Shown: positions 1 through 7,996 of the stretch, piece after piece | How positions within the stretch are numbered: position 1 is the stretch's first letter | How the letters are laid out: each line of letters begins with the position of its first letter | Assembly (NCBI RefSeq): GCF_030546645.1 | Contig: NZ_JAUOTO010000001.1 | Location: 744,001 to 808,000 of the forward strand | Origin: Flavitalea plasmicola | Lineage (GTDB): Bacteria; Bacteroidota; Bacteroidia; Chitinophagales; Chitinophagaceae | Reading direction: 5' to 3' | DNA: 64,000 nt | Notes under the pieces: generated by a model | Databases searched by the model: none | What the model was told of the DNA's origin: nothing | The model's input: the letters and a program-made list of their open reading frames with translations, nothing else | Translations under genes and position numbers: made by a program

Positions 1-72
1 GCCATATTCCTTGTTCCTGCCATCAAATACGATGTCCAGGATACTGCTGTGTAGTACTTTATTGGCTTCCAT
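1..72 (-). CDS. TonB-family energy transducer, N-terminal fragment
   Basis: Reading the minus strand from an ATG at 72 to the window edge gives 24 codons, starting MEANKVLHSS and continuing ILDIVFDGRNKEYG. This is the conserved cytoplasmic N-terminus of Bacteroidota TonB-like proteins, which precedes the single membrane anchor and the periplasmic proline-rich and TonB C-terminal domains. These proteins link the proton motive force to SusC/TonB-dependent receptors. The rest lies outside the window. The leader is AT-rich without a Shine-Dalgarno. The assignment rests on a short but distinctive motif. Confidence 0.75.
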   Translation of the reverse strand, partial: MEANKVLHSSILDIVFDGRNKEYG

Positions 73-206
73 GATAATTATATTTCTTGATGAATAATAT
101 CTCGTGATATCAAAGCTAATGACAAGACGGTGCCGTTATTATGACCGCTGACCCCGCACGTAATGATCTCAATCAATACAATGACTGAGTTCCATCATCG
201 CCCGGC

Positions 207-1898
207 ATGGGCCAGACGTTTAACTTGGCAGGTATGCCATTCACATTCAAACATCCATATACGCCCGCCCCCGGGTATTCCAGGCGGGTGGCCTATTTCT
301 GCATGGAATATGCCATTCATCAGCCCTTGAAGATCTACGCCGGCGGACTGGGTTTCCTCGCAGGGTCTTACCTGCGCAGCGCCTTCGAACTAAAGCAAAA
401 CCTGGTAGGCATCGGGATCTTATGGAAATACGGTTATTATGACCAGGTGCGTAAGAGCGATCAGACCATGGACATCCTTTTTGAGGAAAAGGTGTACGGT
501 TTCCTGCAGCCGACGGATATCAAATTTGCCATCAGGATCTTCCAGCACGACGTTTGGGTCACCGCCTGGTACCTTCCACCTGAAGTTTTCAATACTGCCC
601 CCCTTTTCCTGCTGAGCACCAACCTGCCGGAGAATGACTATCTCGCAAATACCATTTCACACAAGCTATACGATTTCAATCCCGAGACAAGGATCGCGGC
701 TGCTATCTTGCTGGGAGTAGGAGGGGCCAGGCTGCTGGAAGAGCTGCAATGGCAGCCCGAGGTCTACCACCTCAATGAATCCCATGGCCTGCCGCTGGCA
801 TTCTATTTATACAGCAAGCACAAGAACCTGGAAAAGGTGAAACAGCAGCTGGTATTCACCAATCATACCCCTGAAGAGGGAGGTAATCCAAAGAGCGATG
901 TACGACTGCTGGAGAAAGCCAGTTTCTTCAGCGATATTCCCGTCACAGAGGTGAGGTCCATAACCCATATCGAAAATGGCGTCCTGGATCTTACAATGGC
1001 CGCTTTGCATATGTCGGGAGTGGCCAATGGCGTCTCCCGGCTTCATCAGCAGACCTTGCACAGGATGTGGAAGCAACATCCGGACATCTGTCCGATCCTG
1101 TCGATCACCAACGCGCAGAACTACACGTACTGGTCTGATAAGGAAATGTATAAGGCCTTGTCTGCCAATAATGATGAAGCATTGCAGAAAAGGAAGCTCG
1201 CTTGCAAGGAGCAGCTGTTTGAATTGGTGGCGGATCAGAATGGGGAGATCTTCAAAAAGGACGTGCTTACCCTCGTTTTTGCTAAGAGATATACGGGGTA
1301 TAAAAGGGCCGACCTCCTGCTGCGTGACATGGACAGGTTCGACAGGCTGGTGAACAACAGGGAAAGACCGGTGCAGATCATCTGGGCGGGCAAACCCTAT
1401 CCCATGGATTATACAGCGATCGGCGTATTTGATAAGATCGTCAACGCCTGTAAATCGTATGCCAACTGTTCGGTGATGGTGGGGTATGAGCTGAAGCTGT
1501 CTAAAATGTTGAAGCAGGGTGCTGATGTATGGTTAAACCTCCCGCGCATGGGGCATGAAGCCAGCGGGACCAGCGGCATGACGGCCGCCATGAATGGCGC
1601 CATCAACCTCTCCCTGCCGGATGGATGGTTCCCCGAATTTGCCAGGGACAAGCGCAATTGTTTTGTCATTCCGCCTTCGGATCCCTCGCTGCCGGAACAT
1701 CAGCAGGACGATGCAGATGCGATCAGCCTGTACAACCTCCTGGAAAAAGAGGTCATCCCCATGTATTATGACTACCCGGCCAGCTGGCGGGAGATCATAA
1801 AGAATGGCATGCGGGATATCGTGCCAACTTTTGACAGCGGTCGGATGGCGGCCGAATATTATAAGAAATTATACAATAGGGAAGACATACGTGAATAA
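207..1898 (+). CDS. Alpha-glucan phosphorylase-like GT35 protein lacking the PLP lysine
   Basis: About 560 residues matching short bacterial alpha-glucan phosphorylases (GT-B fold). The N-terminus carries VAYFCMEYAI and YAGGLGFLAG, and the C-terminal half carries KRYTGYKRADL, AGKPYP and GHEASGTSGM. In active phosphorylases this last motif reads GTSGMK or GTGNMK, and the lysine holds pyridoxal phosphate. Here the residue is threonine (acg at 1581-1583; T459 from this start). Chain length is near normal for the short type, so the gene does not look decayed. It may act as a glucosyltransferase or glucan-binding protein rather than a PLP phosphorylase. An ATG at 234 (MPFTFKHPY) is a plausible alternative start, because neither site has a clear ribosome-binding site. 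Confidence 0.75.
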   Translation: MGQTFNLAGMPFTFKHPYTPAPGYSRRVAYFCMEYAIHQPLKIYAGGLGFLAGSYLRSAFELKQNLVGIGILWKYGYYDQVRKSDQTMDILFEEKVYGFLQPTDIKFAIRIFQHDVWVTAWYLPPEVFNTAPLFLLSTNLPENDYLANTISHKLYDFNPETRIAAAILLGVGGARLLEELQWQPEVYHLNESHGLPLAFYLYSKHKNLEKVKQQLVFTNHTPEEGGNPKSDVRLLEKASFFSDIPVTEVRSITHIENGVLDLTMAALHMSGVANGVSRLHQQTLHRMWKQHPDICPILSITNAQNYTYWSDKEMYKALSANNDEALQKRKLACKEQLFELVADQNGEIFKKDVLTLVFAKRYTGYKRADLLLRDMDRFDRLVNNRERPVQIIWAGKPYPMDYTAIGVFDKIVNACKSYANCSVMVGYELKLSKMLKQGADVWLNLPRMGHEASGTSGMTAAMNGAINLSLPDGWFPEFARDKRNCFVIPPSDPSLPEHQQDDADAISLYNLLEKEVIPMYYDYPASWREIIKNGMRDIVPTFDSGRMAAEYYKKLYNREDIRE

Positions 1899-1988
1899 AG
1901 GCCCCGGGTGGTTAGGTGTTATTATTTAATTTCCAGTTCATTATTTTATAGTCTAATGCAACGGCATTATCTTTATGCTGGCAGAAAA

Positions 1989-2003
1989 GCGGGCTATGCC
2001 CGC
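1989..2003. terminator. Short GC-rich hairpin between glucan enzyme and kinase genes
   Basis: GCGGGC-tat-GCCCGC forms a perfect 6-bp stem with a 3-nt loop, 91 bp after the stop of the glucan enzyme and 86 bp before the kinase start. No U-tract follows, so it is only a possible terminator or processing hairpin. The rest of the 190-bp gap shows nothing else clear. Confidence 0.35.
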
Positions 2004-2089
2004 ATAATCCTTCCCCCTTAATTATTTGCCAGGAATGATCTTATCCGATCTTCGACTAAAGAACGACCCTGATCTTCCATTGTCGCTGT

Positions 2090-3790
2090 ATGCCTGCGTT
2101 AAAAACAACATATACGCTATTGTCCGGGATCATCCTCTGCGCCGTCGTAGGGCTGGTGGTGATGGCGGCAAGCTACAACAGGGCCTTTACGGACACTTCC
2201 TCCGCCGTGCACCATACGCTGGTGGTTCTGGATGAAACCCAGCAGGCGCTTTCCGCCGTATTGGAGGTGGACGAGGGAAAGCCTCCGGACGAAATAGGCA
2301 AATATGTCCGGATATTGCAGCAATCCACGGTAGATAACAAGGTGCAGCAAGCACGCATAGATACACTGACAAGACTTATTGCCGCATTTTCCCATCGGCC
2401 TGCCCCCGAACGATCGGATAAGTCCGTAAGGAGTGCGTATACCAATTCGTTGCGGGCCATTTTCCTGGGCATGCAGCGGGAGGAGAACAGGCTCCTGGCC
2501 GTACGTGAACAGGCCAACGCAAAAAGCAGGGACATGCTGAAGTCCGCCATATTTGTCCTGCTGATAGTCATTTTTACCCTCCTCTGCGTCTCCCTTTTAC
2601 TGATCCTCTATAATTTTCGCCGTCGGCAGCTGGCGGAAAAAGGCCTGCTTGAATCCGAGCAGCGGTTCAGCCTGCTGGTGCAGCACGTAAAGGACTATGC
2701 CATCTTTATGATCGACCCCGCCGGAAAGGTAATGACCTGGAACAGGGGTGCGGAACAAATAAAAGGATACAAGGCTTCGGAGGTTATTGGCCAGCCCATT
2801 TCCCTGTTTTATACGGACGAAGAGATCGACAGGCAGGAGCCGCAGGAAAATCTTAAAAAAGCTGCCGAACTGGGCAGCTTTGAAAGCGTTGGCCTGCGCA
2901 GGCGGAAAGACGGTTCTGTTTTTTATGCGGACGTGGTATTCACCTGCATGCGCAACGAAAAGGGCGAGATCACCGGGTATATAAAGATCACGAAGGATAT
3001 CACCGAACAAATGAAAGCGGAGGAAGAAATGAAGCAGGCGCTGAGGAGGGAAAAAGACCTGAACGAGATGAAGTCCAGGTTCGTTACCCTGGCCTCCCAT
3101 GAATTCAAGACGCCCCTGAGCGTCATTCTTTCCTCCACCTCGCTCATCGAAAAATACAGCGCGCCGGAAATGGAGGACAAACGCATGCGCCATGTTCATC
3201 GCATCAAGTCCAATGTGAAGAACCTGCGGCAGATCCTCAGCGATTTTTTGTCCCTGGAAAAGCTGGAGGAAGGAGTAATAAAGAACAATCCCACCCCCAC
3301 GGACCTTCACCAACTGGCGGAAGAGGCCATCCTGGACATGGAGGAGTCCTGCAAACCCGGGCAAACCATCGCCCTGGAAGTCAACGGCGACCCCAGGATG
3401 GTCAACGTCGATGATCATTTGCTGCGAAACATTCTCAATAACCTCATTTCCAATGCTGTTAAATACTCCCCGGAATCAGCGCCCATCCGGTGTATCCTGC
3501 AATTCCAGCCCGAGACGGTGAACTTTATGGTCGTCGACACCGGCATCGGTATACCCGCTGAAGAACAGGAGCATCTCTTTGAACGATTTTTCCGGGCAGC
3601 CAACACTTCCGGTATTTCCGGGACAGGGCTGGGTCTTAGCATTGTCAGGAGATACCTGGACCTGATGGATGGGCGTATCGAGGTCAGCAGCGAGCCTGGT
3701 AAAGGCTCGATATTCACTATCATGCTGCCCGCGGTGGCCGAACCAGGGTATGCACTTACAAGCCAGAGGGACAGCCATCAGCGCCACTAG
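2090..3790 (+). CDS. Membrane PAS-domain sensor histidine kinase
   Basis: A 566-residue sensor kinase. TM1 is near residues 7-27 and TM2 near 145-167; they enclose a roughly 115-residue, mostly helical periplasmic region resembling CHASE3-type sensors. A PAS domain follows (about 185-300, DYAIFMIDPAGKVMTWN), then a short coiled coil, HisKA with phospho-acceptor H337 in SHEFKTPL, and HATPase_c with the N box (NNLISNAVKYS), DTGIGIP, FERFFRA and GTGLGLSI. All catalytic boxes are intact. No response regulator lies next to it, so it is an orphan kinase here and its partner is unknown. ATG 2090 is chosen because it starts directly before the first membrane helix. Confidence 0.9.
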   Translation: MPALKTTYTLLSGIILCAVVGLVVMAASYNRAFTDTSSAVHHTLVVLDETQQALSAVLEVDEGKPPDEIGKYVRILQQSTVDNKVQQARIDTLTRLIAAFSHRPAPERSDKSVRSAYTNSLRAIFLGMQREENRLLAVREQANAKSRDMLKSAIFVLLIVIFTLLCVSLLLILYNFRRRQLAEKGLLESEQRFSLLVQHVKDYAIFMIDPAGKVMTWNRGAEQIKGYKASEVIGQPISLFYTDEEIDRQEPQENLKKAAELGSFESVGLRRRKDGSVFYADVVFTCMRNEKGEITGYIKITKDITEQMKAEEEMKQALRREKDLNEMKSRFVTLASHEFKTPLSVILSSTSLIEKYSAPEMEDKRMRHVHRIKSNVKNLRQILSDFLSLEKLEEGVIKNNPTPTDLHQLAEEAILDMEESCKPGQTIALEVNGDPRMVNVDDHLLRNILNNLISNAVKYSPESAPIRCILQFQPETVNFMVVDTGIGIPAEEQEHLFERFFRAANTSGISGTGLGLSIVRRYLDLMDGRIEVSSEPGKGSIFTIMLPAVAEPGYALTSQRDSHQRH

Positions 3791-3889
3791 CATCTTTTTC
3801 CACATGAGCTTTATCAGTTCCCCGTCTAATCGGCGTCATATAAAGACACCGGGAAGGTTAATAATTTCGGTGTACTTAAAGCAACAACC

Positions 3890-4369
3890 ATGTTGGGAAA
3901 ATTAACCATGCCGGAAATAGAGCGGTTTCTTAGCAAAGAGGTCATAGGCCGCATTGGATGCAGCGATGGGCAAATGGTATATGTCGTGCCGATCAGCTAT
4001 GCTTATGATGGAACGTATATTTATTGCCACACGCATGAGGGGTTGAAGGTGGATATTATGCGAAAAAACCCAAACGTCTGCTTTGAAGTGGACCAGCTGC
4101 ATAATATGGCCAACTGGCAAAGCGTGGTGGCCCATGGCATTTTTGAGGAGTTGAAGGATGAGGCCCTTCGTACCGACGCGCTGCAGCGACTGCACGGACG
4201 GATCCTGCCCCTGGTCAGCAGCGAGACAACCCACTTATCCCGGGATTGGCCGTTTGATTCATCGGAGCTATACAAGATCACCGGGGTCACCTTCCGCATA
4301 AGGCTGGAAGAGAAGACGGGGCGCTTTGAAAGATCCCCCGTTATACCACAGGCTTTTTTCAGCATTTGA
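3890..4369 (+). CDS. Pyridoxamine 5'-phosphate oxidase-family flavin-binding protein
   Basis: 159 residues with the split-barrel pattern of small PPOX/flavin-nucleotide-binding proteins: an N-terminal helix (MPEIERFLSKEVIGRIGC), VYVVPISYAYDG, YCHTHEGLKVDIMRKNP and VCFEVDQ. The family binds FMN or F420-like cofactors and often acts in stress or antibiotic detoxification. No substrate can be read from the sequence. The ATG at 3890 gives the complete domain; a second ATG at 3908 would shorten it by six residues. The next gene follows closely on the same strand. Confidence 0.8.
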   Translation: MLGKLTMPEIERFLSKEVIGRIGCSDGQMVYVVPISYAYDGTYIYCHTHEGLKVDIMRKNPNVCFEVDQLHNMANWQSVVAHGIFEELKDEALRTDALQRLHGRILPLVSSETTHLSRDWPFDSSELYKITGVTFRIRLEEKTGRFERSPVIPQAFFSI

Positions 4370-4395
4370 ACATCACCCGCACAAAATCAATTGTT

Positions 4396-5628
4396 ATGAT
4401 TACTATCCTTCTGCGCAAGTGCGCCCTTCTCCTGCTGCTGCTGTCGGCAGGCTCCATCAATGGCTTCTCCATGATCGTAGAATCGGGGAATACCATCGTC
4501 ATCGACCATTCGACGACCCAGGATATTTACCTGGCCGCAGGCACGGTGATCATCAACGCCCCTGTCCACGGCCAGCTGGTAGTTGCCGGCGGTAAGATCT
4601 ACATCAACGACAGCGTCTACGATGACATCCTGCTGGCAGGAGGCACCGTAGTGATCAACGGTTATGTCGGCGGTAAGATCCGCTGTCTCGGCGGCACGCT
4701 GAAGATCGACCGGGATATACAGGGAGACCTGGTGGTAGCCGGGGGAGATATCAGTATCGAAAAAAATGCCGTAGTGTCGGGTAATATCCTGGCCAGCGGC
4801 GGCAACATGACCTTATATGGCAAGGTGGATGGGAATATCAAAGCTGCTGTCGGCAAGCTCTTATTGTATGGTACGGTAGGCACTGACCTGGACTGCCGGG
4901 GAGGATCTATTGAATTGTATGGAAAGGTGATGGGCCAGACGGTCCTGGCTGCTTCCAATAGTTTGCTCATCGGCAGCAGCGCAGCTTTCAACGGGCCTGT
5001 GAGGTATTGGGCGCCGTCAACGGCGGACTTTGGAACAACAGTGAAAAATGGGCAGGTTGTCAGGGACGAAAGCCTCGCCATCAAAGGTAATCACTGGTAT
5101 TTCCTGGGCGCCGCCGGACTGCTCACCGTGCTTTGGTATCTTGCCACGGCATTGCTGGTCATTATCCTGCTCCAGTATTTTTTTACGAAGATATTTCATC
5201 GGGCGGGGGAAAAAATATACGACAGTTCGCTGCGATCCTTAGGCGCCGGATTCCTCTTTTTCTGTGGCGTACCCGTGTTGATCTTCTTCTCCTTCATCAG
5301 CCTGATAGCTATTCCCATTGGATTGATCCTGCTGTTCGGCTATATTTTTTCGCTGCTCATTTGCGGTAGCTTTACCGCAGTTGTAGCCGCGAATTGGTTC
5401 AGCACGGTGATGGGCAGCAACGCCAGGTTCTGGGAAGAGGTGTGGATCGCCTTTGGATTTTTTATCCTGCTCAGGCTGATCTTTTCCATTCCTTTCTTCG
5501 GCTGGATGCTTTTCCCTTTGCTGGTATGCATCGCCTTTGGAGCCGTCCTGAGAGGCATAAATTGGAAAAGGACCGCGGCAGGCAATAAAGTCGCTGAAGG
5601 CCAGACCGCCATCTTGCAGAAAGCATGA
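4396..5628 (+). CDS. Bactofilin-like beta-helix protein with C-terminal membrane helices
   Basis: About 410 residues. A signal sequence (MITILLRKCALLLLLLSAG) is followed by roughly 200 residues of short, regular beta repeats rich in G, V, I and D (DILLAGGTVVINGYVGG, GDLVVAGGDISI). These resemble the right-handed beta-helix of bactofilin/polymer-forming proteins. From about residue 235 there are four to five hydrophobic segments typical of an inner-membrane domain. The likely topology is an exported beta-helix on a membrane anchor, unlike cytosolic bactofilins. An in-frame TTG at 4366 overlaps the previous stop, but ATG 4396 starts the signal peptide and is preferred. Function is unknown; a role in envelope structure or protein organisation is inference. 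Confidence 0.75.
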   Translation: MITILLRKCALLLLLLSAGSINGFSMIVESGNTIVIDHSTTQDIYLAAGTVIINAPVHGQLVVAGGKIYINDSVYDDILLAGGTVVINGYVGGKIRCLGGTLKIDRDIQGDLVVAGGDISIEKNAVVSGNILASGGNMTLYGKVDGNIKAAVGKLLLYGTVGTDLDCRGGSIELYGKVMGQTVLAASNSLLIGSSAAFNGPVRYWAPSTADFGTTVKNGQVVRDESLAIKGNHWYFLGAAGLLTVLWYLATALLVIILLQYFFTKIFHRAGEKIYDSSLRSLGAGFLFFCGVPVLIFFSFISLIAIPIGLILLFGYIFSLLICGSFTAVVAANWFSTVMGSNARFWEEVWIAFGFFILLRLIFSIPFFGWMLFPLLVCIAFGAVLRGINWKRTAAGNKVAEGQTAILQKA

Positions 5629-5698
5629 GCTAAGGATCGCGTGACCAAACTCATTACTCCCTGTGACCATTGTCCTTTCCGGGAGCGGAAGCACGATC

Positions 5699-5706
5699 TA
5701 CCTTTA
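5699..5706 (+). promoter_or_regulatory. Candidate -7 promoter element upstream of the BON gene
   Basis: TACCTTTA matches the Bacteroidota -7 consensus TAnnTTTG at all but the last base and lies 27 bp before the BON-protein ATG. I could not define a convincing -33 box. The same octamer recurs upstream of three other genes in this window. Confidence 0.35.
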
Positions 5707-5733
5707 GTATTATTCACTTAAAACCTTTTACTT

Positions 5734-6402
5734 ATGCGAACAGATGCAGAAATACAGAAAGACATTTTGAATCAACTGAAATGGGAGGCATTCCTCAACG
5801 CAGCAGAGATCGGCGTAGCGGTGAAGGACGGCGTAGTAACTCTTTCCGGCCAGGTAGATAGCTATTATAAAAAGATCGGGGCCGAATTGGCCGTCAGGAA
5901 GATCGCCGGCGTCAAGGCGGTAGCCGAAGAGATCCAGGTCGGCGTTTCTCCCGTCTACCTCAGGTCCGATGCGGAGATCGCCAAGGCTGTCACCGATGCG
6001 CTGAAATGGCATACGGCTGTCGAGGAAGACAAGATCAAGATCCTCGTGGAAAAAGGGGTCGTTACCCTTTCCGGCGAGGTCGACTGGAATTACCAGCGCC
6101 AGGCTGTCGTCGATGCTATCCGGAATATGGCCGGCATCACCCGGGTGAATAACTACGTCACTGTCAAGCCGGGTGTGACTTCCGCCGACATACAGCAGAA
6201 GATCTCGGACGCACTGGAGCGCCATGCCACCATCGATTCAGAAAAGATCCGGGTCGAATTGGTGGGCCATAAAGTGATCCTCCGGGGTACCGTGCGCTCA
6301 CTGGCTGAAAAAGATGACGCAGAACTTGCCGCCTGGTCCGCTCCCGGCATCACTTCCGTGGAGAACAGGCTGACCATTGCGGTCAGGGAGTATTCTTTTT
6401 AG
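5734..6402 (+). CDS. Triple BON-domain protein
   Basis: 222 residues made of three BON domains at about 1-70, 75-145 and 148-220. The first two carry the pattern D-A-E-I...GVVTLSG(E/Q)VD and the third a variant (KVILRGTVRSLAEKDDAE). BON modules bind phospholipid or other envelope ligands and occur in OsmY-like stress proteins. No signal peptide is visible, so the protein may be cytosolic or membrane-peripheral, as in several Bacteroidota homologues. It is probably a single-gene transcript: a -7-like box lies 27 bp upstream and a strong hairpin follows 14 bp after the stop. Confidence 0.9.
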   Translation: MRTDAEIQKDILNQLKWEAFLNAAEIGVAVKDGVVTLSGQVDSYYKKIGAELAVRKIAGVKAVAEEIQVGVSPVYLRSDAEIAKAVTDALKWHTAVEEDKIKILVEKGVVTLSGEVDWNYQRQAVVDAIRNMAGITRVNNYVTVKPGVTSADIQQKISDALERHATIDSEKIRVELVGHKVILRGTVRSLAEKDDAELAAWSAPGITSVENRLTIAVREYSF

Positions 6403-6416
6403 GCTCTTATTTATGC

Positions 6417-6453
6417 GCATAACAAGACCATCCGGAAGGAGGTCTTGTTATGC
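6417..6453. terminator. 13-bp perfect inverted repeat after the BON gene
   Basis: GCATAACAAGACC (6417-6429) and GGTCTTGTTATGC (6441-6453) are exact reverse complements separated by 11 bases. The hairpin lies between the BON stop (6402) and the hydrolase start (6484). A small cccc-ttc-gggg hairpin follows at once, but there is no long U-run. A Rho-independent-like terminator, an mRNA-stabilising hairpin or a protein-binding site would all fit. Confidence 0.5.
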
Positions 6454-6483
6454 CCCTTCGGGGAATTTTCTAAAAACACACTT

Positions 6484-7143
6484 ATGCTTACTCCTTACAA
6501 ACAAAATTTTGTCATACCCTGCGGGAATAAACAACTTTCCTGCGAGCTGACCCTGCCGGAAAATGCCCATGCCATCATCATTTTTTCCCAGGCAGGCGGC
6601 ATCAGCAGGAACAGCCCGCGCAGCAGGATGATGGCCGAATATTTACAGCAGCATAGCATCGGCACCCTGCTGCCCGATCTGCTGACGCCGGAAGAAGAAC
6701 AGTCTTCAGGCAGGCAATATGACGTTGAACTGATGACCAGACGGCTGATCGCCGTAACACAGTGGGTCCTGGACAGGGACCTGTTGGATCATTACCGGCT
6801 GGGCTATTATGGCACCAGCACCGGCGCCGCTGCCGCCTTGCAGGCCGCTGCCCTGTTACCCGAAGACATTGGCGCGATCGTTTGCCGGGGCGGCCGGCCC
6901 GACCTTGCGAAAGGGGCACTTTCCAGGGTGCAGGCGCCTACGTTACTGATCGTTGGCAGCCTGGATCGGTATGTGGAGCAGATGAACAGGGAGGCATTGG
7001 ATGAACTGTCCTGTGACAAGCAGCTGGAAGTGATCCAGGGCGCCACTTATTTATTCGAAGGCGAGAAGATAAAGGAGGTGGCCGCTTCCACCACCTCGTG
7101 GTTCGCAAGGCATTTACATTCTTTACAATTTGCACATCCTTAG
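6484..7143 (+). CDS. Dienelactone hydrolase-like alpha/beta hydrolase
   Basis: 219 residues from ATG 6484. The pattern is an alpha/beta-hydrolase of the DeoR/dienelactone type: AIIIFSQAGGISRN, a nucleophile-elbow position reading GYYGTSTGAAAAL (serine in G-T-S-T-G), and LLIVGSLDRYVEQ with the acid Asp. A His candidate is not obvious near the C-terminus (about FEGEKIKEVA), so catalytic competence is uncertain. Substrate unknown. An in-frame TTG at 6445 lies inside the upstream hairpin and is not favoured. A small proline-rich reading frame starts 3 bp after its stop. Confidence 0.75.
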   Translation: MLTPYKQNFVIPCGNKQLSCELTLPENAHAIIIFSQAGGISRNSPRSRMMAEYLQQHSIGTLLPDLLTPEEEQSSGRQYDVELMTRRLIAVTQWVLDRDLLDHYRLGYYGTSTGAAAALQAAALLPEDIGAIVCRGGRPDLAKGALSRVQAPTLLIVGSLDRYVEQMNREALDELSCDKQLEVIQGATYLFEGEKIKEVAASTTSWFARHLHSLQFAHP

Positions 7144-7146
7144 ATC

Positions 7147-7356
7147 ATGGGTAAAGACAAAAAGAAGAAAGAGCCGGCCGAATTGCCGTTGCCGCCAAAG
7201 GAACCCCAGGTATCGCCGGATAAGGAACGGCCTTCTCCACAGAACCCGGACGAACTGCCGCCGGTGCAACCCGACGCGCCCCCGGAACCCCCACCCTCCG
7301 AGATCCCTTCATTAATGTATGATCCTTCCATCCATCATCTCGATGATCCTGTCTGA
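7147..7356 (+). CDS. Small Lys/Pro/Glu-rich hypothetical protein
   Basis: 69 codons starting three bases after the hydrolase stop, so possibly co-transcribed. The sequence begins MGKDKKKKEPAELPLPPKEP and is about one quarter proline with many Glu, Asp and Lys; it is predicted disordered, with no signal peptide or domain. The last 45 bp overlap the 3' end of the convergent ABC ATPase gene, which argues for caution. The close spacing and the clean composition change at its start favour a real gene. Function unknown. Confidence 0.5.
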   Translation: MGKDKKKKEPAELPLPPKEPQVSPDKERPSPQNPDELPPVQPDAPPEPPPSEIPSLMYDPSIHHLDDPV

Positions 7357-7986
7357 CCGCGCCGCAAAATCTTTGTCATGGGTGACAGCCAGAATGGTGT
7401 TACCCTCCTGGGCCAGCTGCCGGAATATATTGAAGATGATCTGCGTATTGTTGGAATCCAGGTTGCCGGTGGGCTCGTCCGCCATGATGATGCCCGGGTT
7501 ATTGATCAATGCCCGCGCAATGGCGACGCGCTGCTGCTGACCGCCTGATAGCTTCCCCGAAGGCTTCAGCGCAACATCCCGGATCCCCATTTCCTCCAGC
7601 CTTTGCATCGCATTGTGTTCGATCTGCTGCCGTGAAAGCTTACCCAGCTTCATCGCCGGGATCATAATGTTCTGCAGGACCGTGAATTCCGGCAGCAAAT
7701 AATGGAATTGGAAAACGAACCCGATATGCTCGTTGCGAAAACCCGACAAATCATGCTCATTCAGACCTGTAACCTTGCTGCCATTGATCGACAGGTTGCC
7801 GGTGTAATCCGTATCCAAAGTGGAAAGGAGATAGAGCAGGGATGATTTTCCACAGCCTGACTTGCCGACGATGGTGATGAACTCACCTTTCTGTACCGAG
7901 AGCGAGATGTCTTTCAATACCTGGAAAGGTTCCGGCAGGCGAAAGAATTTATTGAGCTGCGTGGCTTCCAATATTGGTTCATTCAT
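7312..7986 (-). CDS. ABC transporter ATP-binding protein (MacB/LolD type)
   Basis: 224 residues with a complete ABC ATPase core: Walker A GKSGCGKSS, Q-loop in FVFQFHYLLPEFT, signature LSGGQQQRVAIARAL, Walker B IIMADEPTGNLD and H-loop AVTHD. Length and sequence fit LolD/MacB/FtsE-like ATPases that power FtsX-type permeases. It is the last of three genes on the minus strand (adaptor, permease, ATPase), 10 bp after the permease stop, so it is very likely the energy unit of that exporter. Confidence 0.95.
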   Translation of the reverse strand: MNEPILEATQLNKFFRLPEPFQVLKDISLSVQKGEFITIVGKSGCGKSSLLYLLSTLDTDYTGNLSINGSKVTGLNEHDLSGFRNEHIGFVFQFHYLLPEFTVLQNIMIPAMKLGKLSRQQIEHNAMQRLEEMGIRDVALKPSGKLSGGQQQRVAIARALINNPGIIMADEPTGNLDSNNTQIIFNIFRQLAQEGNTILAVTHDKDFAARSDRIIEMMDGRIIH

Positions 7987-7996
7987 GATATCTCTT

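Noticed and set aside
2597-3418. 273-codon minus-strand open frame
   Set aside because: Shadow of the histidine kinase gene, whose domains are complete.
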